A DNA stretch of 59,312 nt from Mailhella sp. (lineage in GTDB: Bacteria > Desulfobacterota > Desulfovibrionia > Desulfovibrionales > Desulfovibrionaceae), in assembly GCA_017408905.1 (NCBI GenBank), contig JAFQTU010000078.1, forward strand, positions 1-59,312, written 5' to 3'. Below, piece by piece: positions 28,571 to 36,748 of this stretch. Under the pieces are notes generated by a model. The model was not told the DNA's origin. It saw only the letters and a program-made list of their open reading frames with translations, and did not search any database. Position numbers and translations under genes: made by a program. How positions within the stretch are numbered: the stretch's first letter is position 1; every line of letters starts with the position of its first letter.

Positions 28571-28858
28571 TCAGCGGCGGTGATAGCGGTGCTGACGGTG
28601 TTCCCGATGGCGCTTTTCCCTCGCCTCTTCGCGCTTTTCCTCCCTGCGGTGCTGATCGTACAGATAGCCGCCAGCCGTACCGGCCACGCCGCCCAGAGCG
28701 GCACCGGCAAGGGGACTCTGATCGAGGACGAGGGCGCCAGCGGTACCGGCGGCCACACCGATGGCCGCGCCCGAGGCGAGATGCTTTTCCTTAGGAGTGC
28801 AGGCCGAAAGCGCAAGGGCGAACGCCGCAACGGCAAGAAGGGAAAGGAACTTTTTCAT
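28571..28858 (-). CDS. Glycine-zipper lipoprotein with a basic His-rich tail (first)
   Basis: The 95-residue protein has a signal with lipobox LSAC at about residue 20. A glycine-zipper segment follows (ASGAAIGVAAGTAGALVL, AALGGVAGTAGGYLY), then a strongly basic tail of Arg, Glu and His (REKRHREHRQHRYHRR). It is a small envelope lipoprotein of unknown role. The neighbour at 29075 has the same plan, suggesting an old duplication. ACAGGAGAATCC precedes the ATG. Confidence 0.8.
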   Translation of the reverse strand: MKKFLSLLAVAAFALALSACTPKEKHLASGAAIGVAAGTAGALVLDQSPLAGAALGGVAGTAGGYLYDQHRREEKREEAREKRHREHRQHRYHRR

Positions 28859-28975
28859 GGATTCTCCTGTGGTTGGGCTCTGTGCTGCTGCGAACGCAGC
28901 CAGCGTCAGCTCATGTCCTGCTTATGCCATAGGATGAGGATACTGTCACCCCGAATGAGAGGACATTAACACGGA

Positions 28976-29004
28976 AGGCCGGAGCCTGCCATGTACTCCG
29001 GCCT
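28976..29004 (-). terminator. Terminator of the second glycine-zipper gene
   Basis: AGGCCGGAG (28976-28984) pairs with CTCCGGCCT (28996-29004), 71 nt past the stop at 29075. The U-tract on the minus strand is weak. Confidence 0.5.
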
Positions 29005-29074
29005 CTGCCGAGTGAGGGGCGGGCTTCCGGGCGCGGGGGAATGAGGCCGCCCGGAAGCCCTGTCGGGGGAAATA

Positions 29075-29359
29075 TCAGCGCCAGCCGCGATGGTGGCGGG
29101 GCGGGCGGTGGCCATAGTGGCCGCCGTGATAATGGTGGCGATGGCCGTAATGGCTGTTGAGGGCGTAGCCGCCGACGGCACCGATGCCGCCGCCGATGAG
29201 CGCTCCGGCCAGCGGGTCGCCGTCGAAAGCGGCGGTGAGCCCTGCCCCGGCCACCGCGCCGATGGCGGTAGTGGCGAGCACGCGCTGTTCACGAGGACCG
29301 CAGGCGGTAAGGCCAAGGCAGAACAGGCAGATCAGGCAGAAGGAAATGAAGCGTCGCAT
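29075..29359 (-). CDS. Glycine-zipper lipoprotein with a His-rich tail (second)
   Basis: The 94-residue protein has lipobox LTAC near residue 20, a glycine-zipper segment (TTAIGAVAGAG, AGALIGGGIGAVGG) and a C-terminal tail with nine histidines in its last 26 residues (HYGHRHHYHGGHYGH). The tail resembles metal-binding His clusters. It shares its plan with the protein at 28571. AAGGAGGGCCT precedes the ATG. Confidence 0.82.
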   Translation of the reverse strand: MRRFISFCLICLFCLGLTACGPREQRVLATTAIGAVAGAGLTAAFDGDPLAGALIGGGIGAVGGYALNSHYGHRHHYHGGHYGHRPPRHHRGWR

Positions 29360-29663
29360 AGGCCCTCCTTGTCAGGGCTTGGGGAAGCCGGGCTTCCCGG
29401 CCGCCCTTGCATCGGGGCGGCGGATATTCGAAGCGGAGATGCCGCGTTTTTTTTCATGCGGCGGGGCCAGAGGCTGCGGCCCCGGCCGCAGGAGCAGGGG
29501 AAGGAGGAGAGTTGGAAGAGGGGCTTCCCTTGATTTCAGATATACCTGCCCCGGCGGGCCATGTCACGTTATAAAGGCTTTCACATTCTTTCCCAGTCTT
29601 GGAAGCCTGAAAGGTATGTTGCAGAAAAATGCTTTGCGGCTGTCTGAAAGCCCGGGAACATGG
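29360..29663. other. Non-coding gap upstream of the nfn promoter
   Basis: This stretch carries a near-perfect palindrome, GGGAAGCC-G-GGCTTCCC, near 29383, and a GC-rich run near 29461-29500. I see no convincing gene. The nfn promoter elements start at 29664. Confidence 0.45.
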
Positions 29664-29692
29664 TTGACGCGCCGGGCTTTTGCCTCTATGAA
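29664..29692 (+). promoter_or_regulatory. Sigma-70-type promoter of nfnAB
   Basis: TTGACG (29664-29669), a 17-nt spacer, then TATGAA (29687-29692), 55 nt upstream of the nfnA start. This is one of the best promoter matches in the window. Confidence 0.65.
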
Positions 29693-29699
29693 AAATGGA

Positions 29700-29711
29700 T
29701 TGAGTACTCAA
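29700..29711. promoter_or_regulatory. Perfect palindrome at the expected nfn transcription start
   Basis: TTGAGTACTCAA is a perfect 12-bp palindrome starting about 8 nt past the -10 box, a position suited to a repressor operator. The protein that would bind it is unknown; it does not match the Rex consensus. Confidence 0.45.
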
Positions 29712-29746
29712 ACAGTTTTTTTGGTCCGCATCACGAGGAGATCGCC

Positions 29747-30622
29747 ATGCCTACCCAGATCCTTCACAAGGAAAAGCTCATCCCGGGCCGCACCAGCAAG
29801 CTCGTTCTGGACGCCCCGCATATCGCCGCCACGGCCCGCCCCGGCCATTTCGTCATCCTGCGTGTGGACGAACACGGCGAACGCTTCCCTCTTACCATTG
29901 CCGATACCGACAGGGAAAAAGGCACTATCACCATTGTGTATCTGGTTCTGGGCCGCTCCACGCAGATGCTGGAAGACCTGAACGAAGGCGATTTCATTCA
30001 GGATGTGTGCGGCCCCCTCGGCCGTGCCACCAGGATCGAGGAATTCGCCGCGCCCCGCAAGGTCATCTGTGTGGGCGGCGGTACCGGCGTGGCCGCCATG
30101 CACCATATCGCCAAGGGCCACCACGAAGCGGGCAACTATGTCATCGCCTGCATCGGCGCGCGCAACAAGGACCTCCTGCTCTTCCACAAGGAACTCTCCC
30201 TGTTCTGCGACGAGGTGCTCGTTTCCACCGACGACGGCTCCATGGGCATGCAGGGCATCGTGACCGACCTCGTGCGTTCCCGCCTCGACGAAGAAGGCGC
30301 GAACATCGCCGAAGTGGTGGCCGTGGGCCCCGTTCCCATGATGCAGGCCGTGGCCGACCTTACCCGTGAATACGAAGTGCCCACCACCGTGAGCCTCAAC
30401 TCCCTGATGGTGGACGGCCTCGGCATGTGCGGTGCCTGCCGCGTGACCGTGGGCGGCGAAATGAAGTTCACCTGCGTGGACGGCCCTGAATTCGACGGGC
30501 ACAAGGTCGATTTTGCCGAACTGCGCAGCCGCCTCGGCTCCTTCCGTACGCAGGAAGCCCAGGCCCGCGAAGAACGCCGCTGCACCTGCATGGACAAGCT
30601 TGCCGAGAAGAAGGAGGACTGA
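29747..30622 (+). CDS. nfnA: NADH-dependent ferredoxin:NADP+ oxidoreductase, small subunit (NfnA)
   Basis: The 291-residue protein has an FNR-like layout: an FAD part with RFPLTIADTD, a nucleotide part with VGGGTGVAAMHHIA, and a C-terminal [2Fe-2S] site (MVDGLGMCGACRVTVGG and TCVDGPEFDG), as in NfnA/SudB and PyrK relatives. With NfnB it forms a cytoplasmic electron-bifurcating transhydrogenase linking NADPH to NADH and ferredoxin. CACGAGGAGATCGCC precedes the ATG. The stop overlaps the ribosome-site area of nfnB. Confidence 0.92.
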   Translation: MPTQILHKEKLIPGRTSKLVLDAPHIAATARPGHFVILRVDEHGERFPLTIADTDREKGTITIVYLVLGRSTQMLEDLNEGDFIQDVCGPLGRATRIEEFAAPRKVICVGGGTGVAAMHHIAKGHHEAGNYVIACIGARNKDLLLFHKELSLFCDEVLVSTDDGSMGMQGIVTDLVRSRLDEEGANIAEVVAVGPVPMMQAVADLTREYEVPTTVSLNSLMVDGLGMCGACRVTVGGEMKFTCVDGPEFDGHKVDFAELRSRLGSFRTQEAQAREERRCTCMDKLAEKKED

Positions 30623-30623
30623 G

Positions 30624-32018
30624 ATGAGCCAGACCGTTATGAAGGGCGCGAAGATAGCCCGCCACGAGATGCCCTGCCAGCCCGCCGAAGAACGCATCCA
30701 TAACTTCAGCGAAGTGGCCCTCGGCTACACTGCCGAAATGGCGCAGGCCGAAGCCACCCGCTGCCTGCAGTGCAAGAAGCCGCTCTGCCGCCAGGGCTGC
30801 CCCGTGGATATCGACATCCCCGCCTTCATCGCCGAAGTGGCCAAGGGCGACCTCGACGAAGCCAACCGCATCATCTACAAGGCCAGCTCCCTGCCTGCCG
30901 TGTGCGGCCGCGTCTGCCCGCAGGAAAAGCAGTGCGAAGGCCAGTGCATACTCGGCAAAAAGGGCCAGTCCGTGGCCATCGGCCGCCTCGAACGCTTCGT
31001 GGCCGACAACGCCAAGCACGAATGCCCCACCGGCGTCATCCGTCAGGGCCGCAAGGTGGCCTGCATCGGCTCCGGCCCTGCCTCCATCACCTGTGCGGGC
31101 TACCTTTCCCGCCTCGGTGTTGACGTGACCATGTTCGAAGGCCTGCACGAGGCAGGCGGCGTGCTCATCTACGGCATCCCCGCCTTCCGCCTTCCCAAGG
31201 ACGTGGTGGCCCGCGAACTCGACTGCCTGCGCTCCACCGGCGTGGACATCCGCCTCAACTACGTGGGCGGCCGCACCGTTACCGTGCAGAGCCTGCTCGA
31301 CGAAGGCTACGAAGCCGTGTTCATCGGCGTGGGCGCAGGCCTGCCCTACTTCCTCGGTGTGCCGGGCGAGAACTGCATCGGCGTGTTCTCCGCCAACGAA
31401 TACCTCACCCGCGTGAACCTCGGCCGCGCCCATTCCTTCCCGGATTACGATACCCCCGTGGCCCCCGGCAAGAACGTCACCGTGTTCGGCGCTGGCAACG
31501 TGGCTATGGACGCCGCCCGCACGGCCCTGCGCCTCGGGGCTGAAAGCGTGCATATCGTGTATCGCCGTACCCGCGCCGAGATGCCCGCCCGAGGAGAAGA
31601 GATCGAACACGCGCTGGAAGAAGGCGTGCAGCTCCTCGAGCTCTCCGCCCCCCTGCGCTTCATCGCCGACGAGGAAGGCCGCCTTTCCGCCGTGGAACTC
31701 CAGCGCATGGAGCTTGGCGAACCCGACGCTTCCGGCCGCCGCCGTCCCAAGCCCGTGGAAGGTTCCAACTTCGAACTGAAGACCGACCTTGCCATCGTGG
31801 CCCTCGGCACGCGCTCCAATCCCCTCATGCTGGACTGCACCCCCGGCCTCAAGCTCACCGAACGCAATTACATCGCCGTGGATGAAAACGGAGAGACCTC
31901 CATCCCCAATGTCTATGCCGGCGGCGACATCGTCACCGGCGCGGCTACCGTCATCCTCGCTATGGGCGCAGGCCGCCGCGCCGCCCAGTCCATCGCCAGG
32001 AAGATGGGGCTGGAATAA
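30624..32018 (+). CDS. nfnB: NADH-dependent ferredoxin:NADP+ oxidoreductase, large subunit (NfnB)
   Basis: The 464-residue protein resembles the small subunit of glutamate synthase. N-terminal [4Fe-4S] ligands are CLQCKKPLCRQGCPV and CGRVCPQEKQCEGQC. Two Rossmann motifs follow (ACIGSGPASITCAGYL for FAD, VFGAGNVAMDAARTAL for NADPH), and YAGGDIVTGAATVILAMGAG is the C-terminal FAD motif. The partner NfnA immediately upstream argues for Nfn rather than glutamate synthase, since no gltB large subunit is present. AAGGAGGACTGAG precedes the ATG. Confidence 0.93.
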   Translation: MSQTVMKGAKIARHEMPCQPAEERIHNFSEVALGYTAEMAQAEATRCLQCKKPLCRQGCPVDIDIPAFIAEVAKGDLDEANRIIYKASSLPAVCGRVCPQEKQCEGQCILGKKGQSVAIGRLERFVADNAKHECPTGVIRQGRKVACIGSGPASITCAGYLSRLGVDVTMFEGLHEAGGVLIYGIPAFRLPKDVVARELDCLRSTGVDIRLNYVGGRTVTVQSLLDEGYEAVFIGVGAGLPYFLGVPGENCIGVFSANEYLTRVNLGRAHSFPDYDTPVAPGKNVTVFGAGNVAMDAARTALRLGAESVHIVYRRTRAEMPARGEEIEHALEEGVQLLELSAPLRFIADEEGRLSAVELQRMELGEPDASGRRRPKPVEGSNFELKTDLAIVALGTRSNPLMLDCTPGLKLTERNYIAVDENGETSIPNVYAGGDIVTGAATVILAMGAGRRAAQSIARKMGLE

Positions 32019-32122
32019 CGGAATCAGGATGCCGGGCTCCGGGCAGGGCCACGCCGAAGGCCTTTCCCGGATTCCGGCACCACACCCCGTATTCTTGGCA
32101 GGAAAATCGGGGTGATTTTTCA

Positions 32123-32168
32123 AGGGCCGCCGCCTCTGCGTTCAACTGGGGCAGCGGCCCTCCTCTTT
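32123..32168 (+). terminator. Terminator of nfnAB
   Basis: AGGGCCGC (32123-32130) pairs with GCGGCCCT (32154-32161), followed by CCTCTTTTTTC. It lies about 105 nt past the nfnB stop. Confidence 0.75.
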
Positions 32169-32255
32169 TTTCGGGTGCGGAGCCTCCGGAAGCCTTGCGG
32201 CACAGGAAAAACGCGATTTTTTCCCTCTTCCAGCCCCCTGCGCCCTTTCCCGTTC

Positions 32256-32285
32256 TTGACAGTGCGTTTTTTTCTTTTCAATAAT
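32256..32285 (+). promoter_or_regulatory. Promoter of the first amino-acid-binding protein gene
   Basis: TTGACA (32256-32261) with AATAAT (32280-32285) at an 18-nt spacing, about 37 nt upstream of the start codon. It is a strong match. Confidence 0.65.
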
Positions 32286-32321
32286 ATCGACTTGAAAAAA
32301 TTTCCTCCCAAGGAGTGAACC

Positions 32322-33059
32322 ATGTTCCGTCGTTTCCTTCTCGCCATCCTTCTCCCCGCCGTGATGGCCACTTCCGCTTCTGCGGCCGAAAAGATCTCCG
32401 TGGCCTGCAACCCCACCTGGCCCCCCATGGAACTGCTTGACGACAACAAGCAGATCGTGGGCTTCGACGTGGACATGATCCACGCCATCTGCAAGGAAGT
32501 CGGCCTTGAAGCCGAATTCCGCAACGTGGCCTGGGACGGCATCTTCGCCGGCGTTGCCGCCGGTTCCTACGACCTCGTGGCTTCCGGCGTGACCATCACC
32601 CCCGAACGCCAGAAGGCCTTCCTCTTCACCGAGCCCTACTACAACGTGAGCCAGATCATCGTCATGCAGAACGGCCAGTCCGCCAAGGGCTTCGAAGACC
32701 TCAAGGGCAAGAAGGTCGGCGGCCAGATCGGCACCACCGGCGTGTTCGTGGCCCAGAAGTGCGGCGTGGAATTCACCCTGCGTGAATACGACGACGTGGG
32801 CCTTGCCATGCAGGACCTTGTGAACGGCCGTATCGACGCCGTGGTGTGCGACTCCCCCGTGGCCCTCTACTACGCCAACAAGAAGGAAGGCTTCTCCGAC
32901 GTGCTGACCGTTGCCTTCCGCACCGAAGCCAACGAACACCTCGGCTTCGTGGCCAAGAAGGAAAACAAGGACCTCATCGAAAAGCTGAACAAGGGCCTTG
33001 CCGCTATCCGCGCCAACGGCGTGGAAGCCGCCCTCAAGAAGAAGTGGCTCGGCGACTGA
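32322..33059 (+). CDS. Amino-acid ABC transporter, periplasmic binding protein (first copy)
   Basis: The 245-residue protein has a Sec signal peptide (about residues 1-22) and the family 3 solute-binding fold: ISVACNPTWPPMELLD, FDVDMIHAI, GVTITPERQKAFLFTEPYY, VGGQIGTTGVF. Such proteins bind polar amino acids in the periplasm. It is about two-thirds identical by eye to the next gene. It has its own promoter and terminator and no permease beside it, so it probably shares the transporter encoded at 34081-35638. Confidence 0.92.
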   Translation: MFRRFLLAILLPAVMATSASAAEKISVACNPTWPPMELLDDNKQIVGFDVDMIHAICKEVGLEAEFRNVAWDGIFAGVAAGSYDLVASGVTITPERQKAFLFTEPYYNVSQIIVMQNGQSAKGFEDLKGKKVGGQIGTTGVFVAQKCGVEFTLREYDDVGLAMQDLVNGRIDAVVCDSPVALYYANKKEGFSDVLTVAFRTEANEHLGFVAKKENKDLIEKLNKGLAAIRANGVEAALKKKWLGD

Positions 33060-33082
33060 TAGCCTGACGCCCTCCCCTATTT

Positions 33083-33122
33083 CCGCCGCTCTGTGCACCC
33101 CGCAGGGCGGCGGTTCTCTTTT
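33083..33122 (+). terminator. Terminator between the two binding-protein genes
   Basis: CCGCCGC (33083-33089) pairs with GCGGCGG (33107-33113), followed by TTCTCTTTT. Confidence 0.75.
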
Positions 33123-33134
33123 GGTGTGCGCGCA

Positions 33135-33163
33135 TTGACAGACTTTGCCTTGTCATTCATATT
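33135..33163 (+). promoter_or_regulatory. Probable promoter of the second ABC operon
   Basis: TTGACA (33135-33140) and CATATT (33158-33163) at a 17-nt spacing. The -10 match is only moderate. The inverted repeat at 33251-33272 lies downstream, before the start codon. Confidence 0.45.
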
Positions 33164-33250
33164 GATTCGGATTATACGTTTCGTTTCCCTGTTGGAATCG
33201 TGGGCTTCGTTTTGCCGAGCACCTGTTCCAATCAGGGTAAATTTGTAAGT

Positions 33251-33272
33251 ATATCCTGAGATATCAGGATAT
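33251..33272. promoter_or_regulatory. Inverted repeat in the leader of the second ABC operon
   Basis: ATATCCTG (33251-33258) and CAGGATAT (33265-33272), 8-bp arms with a 6-nt spacer, lie just upstream of the ribosome site GGAG at 33281. It could be an operator or an RNA hairpin that controls translation. Confidence 0.45.
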
Positions 33273-33291
33273 TATTCTAAGGAGAATGCCT

Positions 33292-34032
33292 ATGTTCCGC
33301 CGTTTCCTCATGGCCGCGATCCTTGTGCCTGCCCTCATGGTGTCTTCTGCTTTTGCCGCCGAGAAGATCACCGTGGCCTCTGACCCCACCTGGCCCCCCA
33401 TGGAATTCCTCGACGACAATAAGCAGGTCGTCGGCTATGACGTGGACATGATCAAGGCCGTTGCCAAGGAAGCCGGCATGGAAGCCGAAGTGCGCATGGT
33501 CGCATGGGATGGCATCTTCGCCGGTGTGGCCGCCGGCAACTACGATGTCGTGGCTTCCGGCGTGACCATCACCCCCGAACGCCAGCGCGCCTTCCTCTTC
33601 ACCAAGCCCTACTACGATGTCCAGCAGATCGTGCTCCTGCCCAAGGGCCAGAGCGCCGCTTCCTTCGAAGAACTGAAGGGCAAGACCATCGGCGGCCAGA
33701 TCGGCACCACCGGCATCTTCGTGGCCCGCAAGAGCGACGTGCAGATGAACATCCGCGAATACGACGACGTGGGCCTTGCCATTCAGGACCTCATCAACGG
33801 CCGTATCGACGCCGTGGTGTGCGACTCCCCCGTGGCCCTCTACTACGCCAATAAGAAGGAAGGCTTCAACGACAAGCTTTCCGTGGCCTTCCGCGCCCCC
33901 GGCAACGAATCCTTCGGCTTCGTGGTGAAGAAGGGCCGCCAGGATCTGGTGGACAAGCTGAACGCCGGTATCGACGCCGTGCGCGCCAAGGGCATCGAAG
34001 CCGAACTGCTCAAGAAGTGGCTGGGCGACTGA
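33292..34032 (+). CDS. Amino-acid ABC transporter, periplasmic binding protein (second copy)
   Basis: I start at the ATG at 33292, seven nt after GGAG; an ATG at 33286 is too close to that site. It has 246 residues, a Sec signal peptide and the same fold as the first copy (ITVASDPTWPPMEFLD, GVTITPERQRAFLFTKPYY, IGGQIGTTGIF). Differences cluster in binding-site loops, so specificity may differ. It leads an operon with the permease and ATPase. Confidence 0.92.
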   Translation: MFRRFLMAAILVPALMVSSAFAAEKITVASDPTWPPMEFLDDNKQVVGYDVDMIKAVAKEAGMEAEVRMVAWDGIFAGVAAGNYDVVASGVTITPERQRAFLFTKPYYDVQQIVLLPKGQSAASFEELKGKTIGGQIGTTGIFVARKSDVQMNIREYDDVGLAIQDLINGRIDAVVCDSPVALYYANKKEGFNDKLSVAFRAPGNESFGFVVKKGRQDLVDKLNAGIDAVRAKGIEAELLKKWLGD

Positions 34033-34080
34033 GCCTGATGCCCGCAAGGGCCAACATTTTCCTGCTCTCAAGGCTTTGCC

Positions 34081-34908
34081 ATGAATGAAGAAAACCAGAA
34101 CAATATGCCTGCCGGCGTGGTTGCCGCCGAAGGCAAGATAGAAGTGCCCGCAGGCGGCATCAAGCTCTCCGAGGAACGCAAGGATTCCGTGATCAACGCA
34201 TGGACCCTCGCCCTCGTGGGCGCTGTGGCTTCGCTGACCATACTCTGCACCGTCTGGCCCGATCCGTATCTGGACGTGCTGGCCTTCCTCCCGGGCGGCC
34301 TGGTCATCACCTTCCAGGTGACCATCCTGTCCATCCTCTGCGCCATCCCGCTGGGCCTCATCACCGGTCTCGGCCGCCTTTCGAAGAACCGCGTCATCAA
34401 CCTCATCGCCTCCACCTACGTGGAAGTGATACGCGGCATTCCTCTTCTGGTGCAGATCTTCTACATCTACTACGCTCTGGCCAAGTTCCTGCAGGTCAGC
34501 GGCCTCACTTCCGCCGTCATCGCCATCAGCTTCTGCTACGGCGCGTACATGGGCGAAGTGTTCCGCGCAGGCATCATGGCCGTGAACAAGGGGCAGACCG
34601 AAGCCGCCCGTTCTCTGGGCTTCAACAAGGTCCAGACCATGATGTACGTCATCCTGCCGCAGGCCCTGCGCACCATCGTTCCCCCGGTGGGCAACGAATG
34701 CATCGCCATGCTCAAGGATACCTCGCTGGTCTCCGTCATGGCCATGCCCGACCTCATGCAGTTCGGCCGCAGCTACGCCGCCAAGACGTACCTCTATTTC
34801 GAGACCTACACCATCATCGCCCTGATCTACCTCATCATCACGCTGCTGCTCTCCAAGGGCGTCAGCATCCTTGAAGGCAGGCTGAACTACTATGACAAAC
34901 GCAAGTAA
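34081..34908 (+). CDS. Amino-acid ABC transporter permease
   Basis: The 275-residue inner-membrane protein starts with about 45 hydrophilic residues and then spans the membrane. It carries the HisM/GlnP-type pattern [20 protein letters not shown] and the cytoplasmic EAA loop ([20 protein letters not shown]...[16 protein letters not shown]), which contacts the ATPase. It overlaps the ATPase gene by 17 nt, a sign of coupled translation. Substrate is a polar amino acid by family. Confidence 0.93.
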   Translation: MNEENQNNMPAGVVAAEGKIEVPAGGIKLSEERKDSVINAWTLALVGAVASLTILCTVWPDPYLDVLAFLPGGLVITFQVTILSILCAIPLGLITGLGRLSKNRVINLIASTYVEVIRGIPLLVQIFYIYYALAKFLQVSGLTSAVIAISFCYGAYMGEVFRAGIMAVNKGQTEAARSLGFNKVQTMMYVILPQALRTIVPPVGNECIAMLKDTSLVSVMAMPDLMQFGRSYAAKTYLYFETYTIIALIYLIITLLLSKGVSILEGRLNYYDKRK

Positions 34909-35638
34909 CGAGCCCATCATCCGCATCGAGCATGTCTGGAAGTTCTTCGGCCAGATGGCGGCCCTTCAGGACGTGTCGCTCAACGTGCACCGGGGCGAGA
35001 AGGTGGTCATCATCGGTCCGTCCGGCTCCGGCAAGTCCACCCTGCTGCGCTCCATCAACCGCCTTGAGGAGATCAACAGCGGCCTCATCGCCGTGGACGA
35101 TGTGGACATCAACGACCCGAAGAACGACATCAACAAGATTCGTCAGAACCTCGGCATGGTGTTCCAGCAGTTCAACCTGTTCCCGCACAAGACGGTCCTG
35201 CACAACCTTACCATGGCTCCCATCAAGCTGCGCGGCATGGCTAAGCGCGACGCCGAGAACCTTGCCATGGAACTCCTGAAGCGCGTGGGCATAGGCGACA
35301 AGGCCAACGTCTATCCCGCCATGCTTTCCGGCGGCCAGCAGCAGCGCGTGGCCATTGCCCGCGCCCTTGCCATGAAGCCCGAACTCATGCTGTTCGACGA
35401 ACCCACCTCCGCCCTCGACCCTGAAATGGTCGGCGAAGTGCTGGACGTTATGGTGAACCTTGCCAAGGAAGGCATGACCATGATCTGCGTGACCCACGAA
35501 ATGGGCTTTGCCCGCTCCGTGGCCGACCGTGTGGTCTTCATGGCCGACGGTCAGATCCTCGAAGTCGGCACCCCTGCCGAGATCTTCGATGCGCCCAAAC
35601 ATCCCCGCCTCCAGCAGTTCCTGAAGCAGGTGCTGTAG
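34892..35638 (+). CDS. Amino-acid ABC transporter ATP-binding protein
   Basis: The 248-residue protein has Walker [10 protein letters not shown], a Q-loop ([10 protein letters not shown]), the signature [15 protein letters not shown], Walker [15 protein letters not shown] and a switch His in VTHEMGFA. This fits the GlnQ/HisP group. It powers the permease encoded just upstream. It ends ahead of a strong terminator. Confidence 0.95.
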   Translation: MTNASNEPIIRIEHVWKFFGQMAALQDVSLNVHRGEKVVIIGPSGSGKSTLLRSINRLEEINSGLIAVDDVDINDPKNDINKIRQNLGMVFQQFNLFPHKTVLHNLTMAPIKLRGMAKRDAENLAMELLKRVGIGDKANVYPAMLSGGQQQRVAIARALAMKPELMLFDEPTSALDPEMVGEVLDVMVNLAKEGMTMICVTHEMGFARSVADRVVFMADGQILEVGTPAEIFDAPKHPRLQQFLKQVL

Positions 35639-35658
35639 CAGGCAGAAGGAATGACGGG

Positions 35659-35697
35659 GCCCCCTCATGCCGCAGCGGCACGAGGGGGCTCTGCTTT
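35659..35697 (+). terminator. Terminator of the ABC operon
   Basis: GCCCCCTC (35659-35666) pairs with GAGGGGGC (35682-35689), with an inner GCCG/CGGC, then TCTGCTTTT. Confidence 0.8.
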
Positions 35698-35721
35698 TAA
35701 CGCCGGAGGGCCTGCGCCCTC

Positions 35722-36165
35722 CTATCCCTTTTCCAGAAAGACGAATTCCAGTTCGTCCGAGACGGACTGCCGCCGGAACACGCGGTAGCCGTTCCGCTCG
35801 TAGAGCTCGAGGTTCCGCAGGCTCTTCGTGCTGGTGAAAAGTTCGAAGCGCTGCTGGGGGAAGCGTTCCTCTGCGGCTTTGAGCAGGGCCGTGCCGATGC
35901 CCCGCCCGCGCCAGTCCGGGTGGACGAACAGCTTCCCTATGGATACGGTGCCGCCCTTGAGGTGCGCCCGCACCGAGCCGAGGAGCCTGCCGCCTTCCAC
36001 GGCTTTGAGGATGATGCCGGTGCGGTGTTCCTCCTGGACCTCTTCCAGCGTCTGCTTCAGGGGCGGGATAGGCTCTTTGAACATCGCGGCCTCGCTCTGG
36101 TAGCTGAGGCGCTGCAGTTCAAGGATATCCTTCAGTTCATCATAGCTGGCGCATGATATGTCCAT
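35722..36165 (-). CDS. GNAT-family N-acetyltransferase
   Basis: The ATG at 36165 follows AGGAGCAGAACG, giving 147 residues. The acetyl-CoA-binding motif is LFVHPDWRGRGIGTALLKAAEE, and the YERNGYRVFRR segment near the C-terminus is typical of the fold. The substrate is not predictable. It may be read from the region that holds the possible structured RNA at 36340-36540. Confidence 0.85.
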   Translation of the reverse strand: MDISCASYDELKDILELQRLSYQSEAAMFKEPIPPLKQTLEEVQEEHRTGIILKAVEGGRLLGSVRAHLKGGTVSIGKLFVHPDWRGRGIGTALLKAAEERFPQQRFELFTSTKSLRNLELYERNGYRVFRRQSVSDELEFVFLEKG

Positions 36166-36748
36166 CGTTCTGCTCCTTGCGCACTGCCGTGCTTTCGTAT
36201 GCCCCCATGCGTACACGCTGGCGGGCGTCTTGGGAAGGGGCATTTTTCTTGGCGTCCTGCCGCCTCTGCTCCTTCAGCCGCCTTCCCTCCTCAGAAAACA
36301 CTTCCCCCGCAGCCCTTCTCCCTGTATCATGGCCGTATGCAGGATATCCGCCTTTCCCCCCATCTTGAGCTCCTCGGCTCTGCGGCGCCCGCCCCGGCGG
36401 GCCGCGAAGGCCTTCTGCCTGCGAATAAATACCTCCCAAGGGGCTTATGCGCTTCTTGTCCTGCTCCCCGTATCGTGATACCCCTTGGACATAGCCGAGC
36501 GAAAGCCCGACTGCACCCAAGGCTAGGGCCTAGTATCCTGTTTTCGATGCTCTCAGTCATGCTCACAAACGGCAGGGATTCGACTTCGCGGGACGAGAAA
36601 AGGCGCTTCCAGAAATGAAATCTGTCCTTCTTCGCTGTTATGGATGCTCCCGGATGCGTTCATATCATTCCTGAAGAACGCTCTCCCCGTGCCCCGCTAT
36701 CCTTCCAAGACGTTCATCCATTTTTCCGCCACGTAAAGGAGCTCCGCC
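36166..36748. other. 583-nt gap between the GNAT gene and pyrE
   Basis: No recognised gene. A frame on the plus strand (ATG 36337 to 36618) has no family resemblance and no good ribosome site. The middle part can fold strongly (see the RNA candidate at 36340-36540). The pyrE promoter should lie near the right end, but no clear boxes were seen. Confidence 0.45.
36340..36540 (-). ncRNA. Possible structured RNA of about 200 nt
   Basis: The ends CAGGATA and TATCCTG pair (36340-36346 with 36534-36540), and GCCTT/AAGGC may extend this. Inside are CCAAGGGG (36436-36443) with CCCCTTGG (36481-36488) and, on the minus strand, a hairpin AGTCGGGC-TTTC-GCTCGGCT. A weak promoter (ATGACT, 17 nt, GATACT) faces the minus strand at the right edge. 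A 6S-like RNA or a leader of the GNAT gene are options. I could not match a known family. Confidence 0.3.

Noticed and set aside
29378..29400. GGGAAGCC-G-GGCTTCCC palindrome as a terminator
   Set aside because: The loop would be a single base and no T-tract follows; it sits upstream of, not after, the nearby genes.
30624..32018. Glutamate synthase small subunit
   Set aside because: No gltB large subunit is adjacent, and the gene is coupled to an FNR-like NfnA partner.
36337..36618. Plus-strand frame upstream of pyrE as a protein gene
   Set aside because: No ribosome site and no family resemblance; the region folds as RNA more convincingly.
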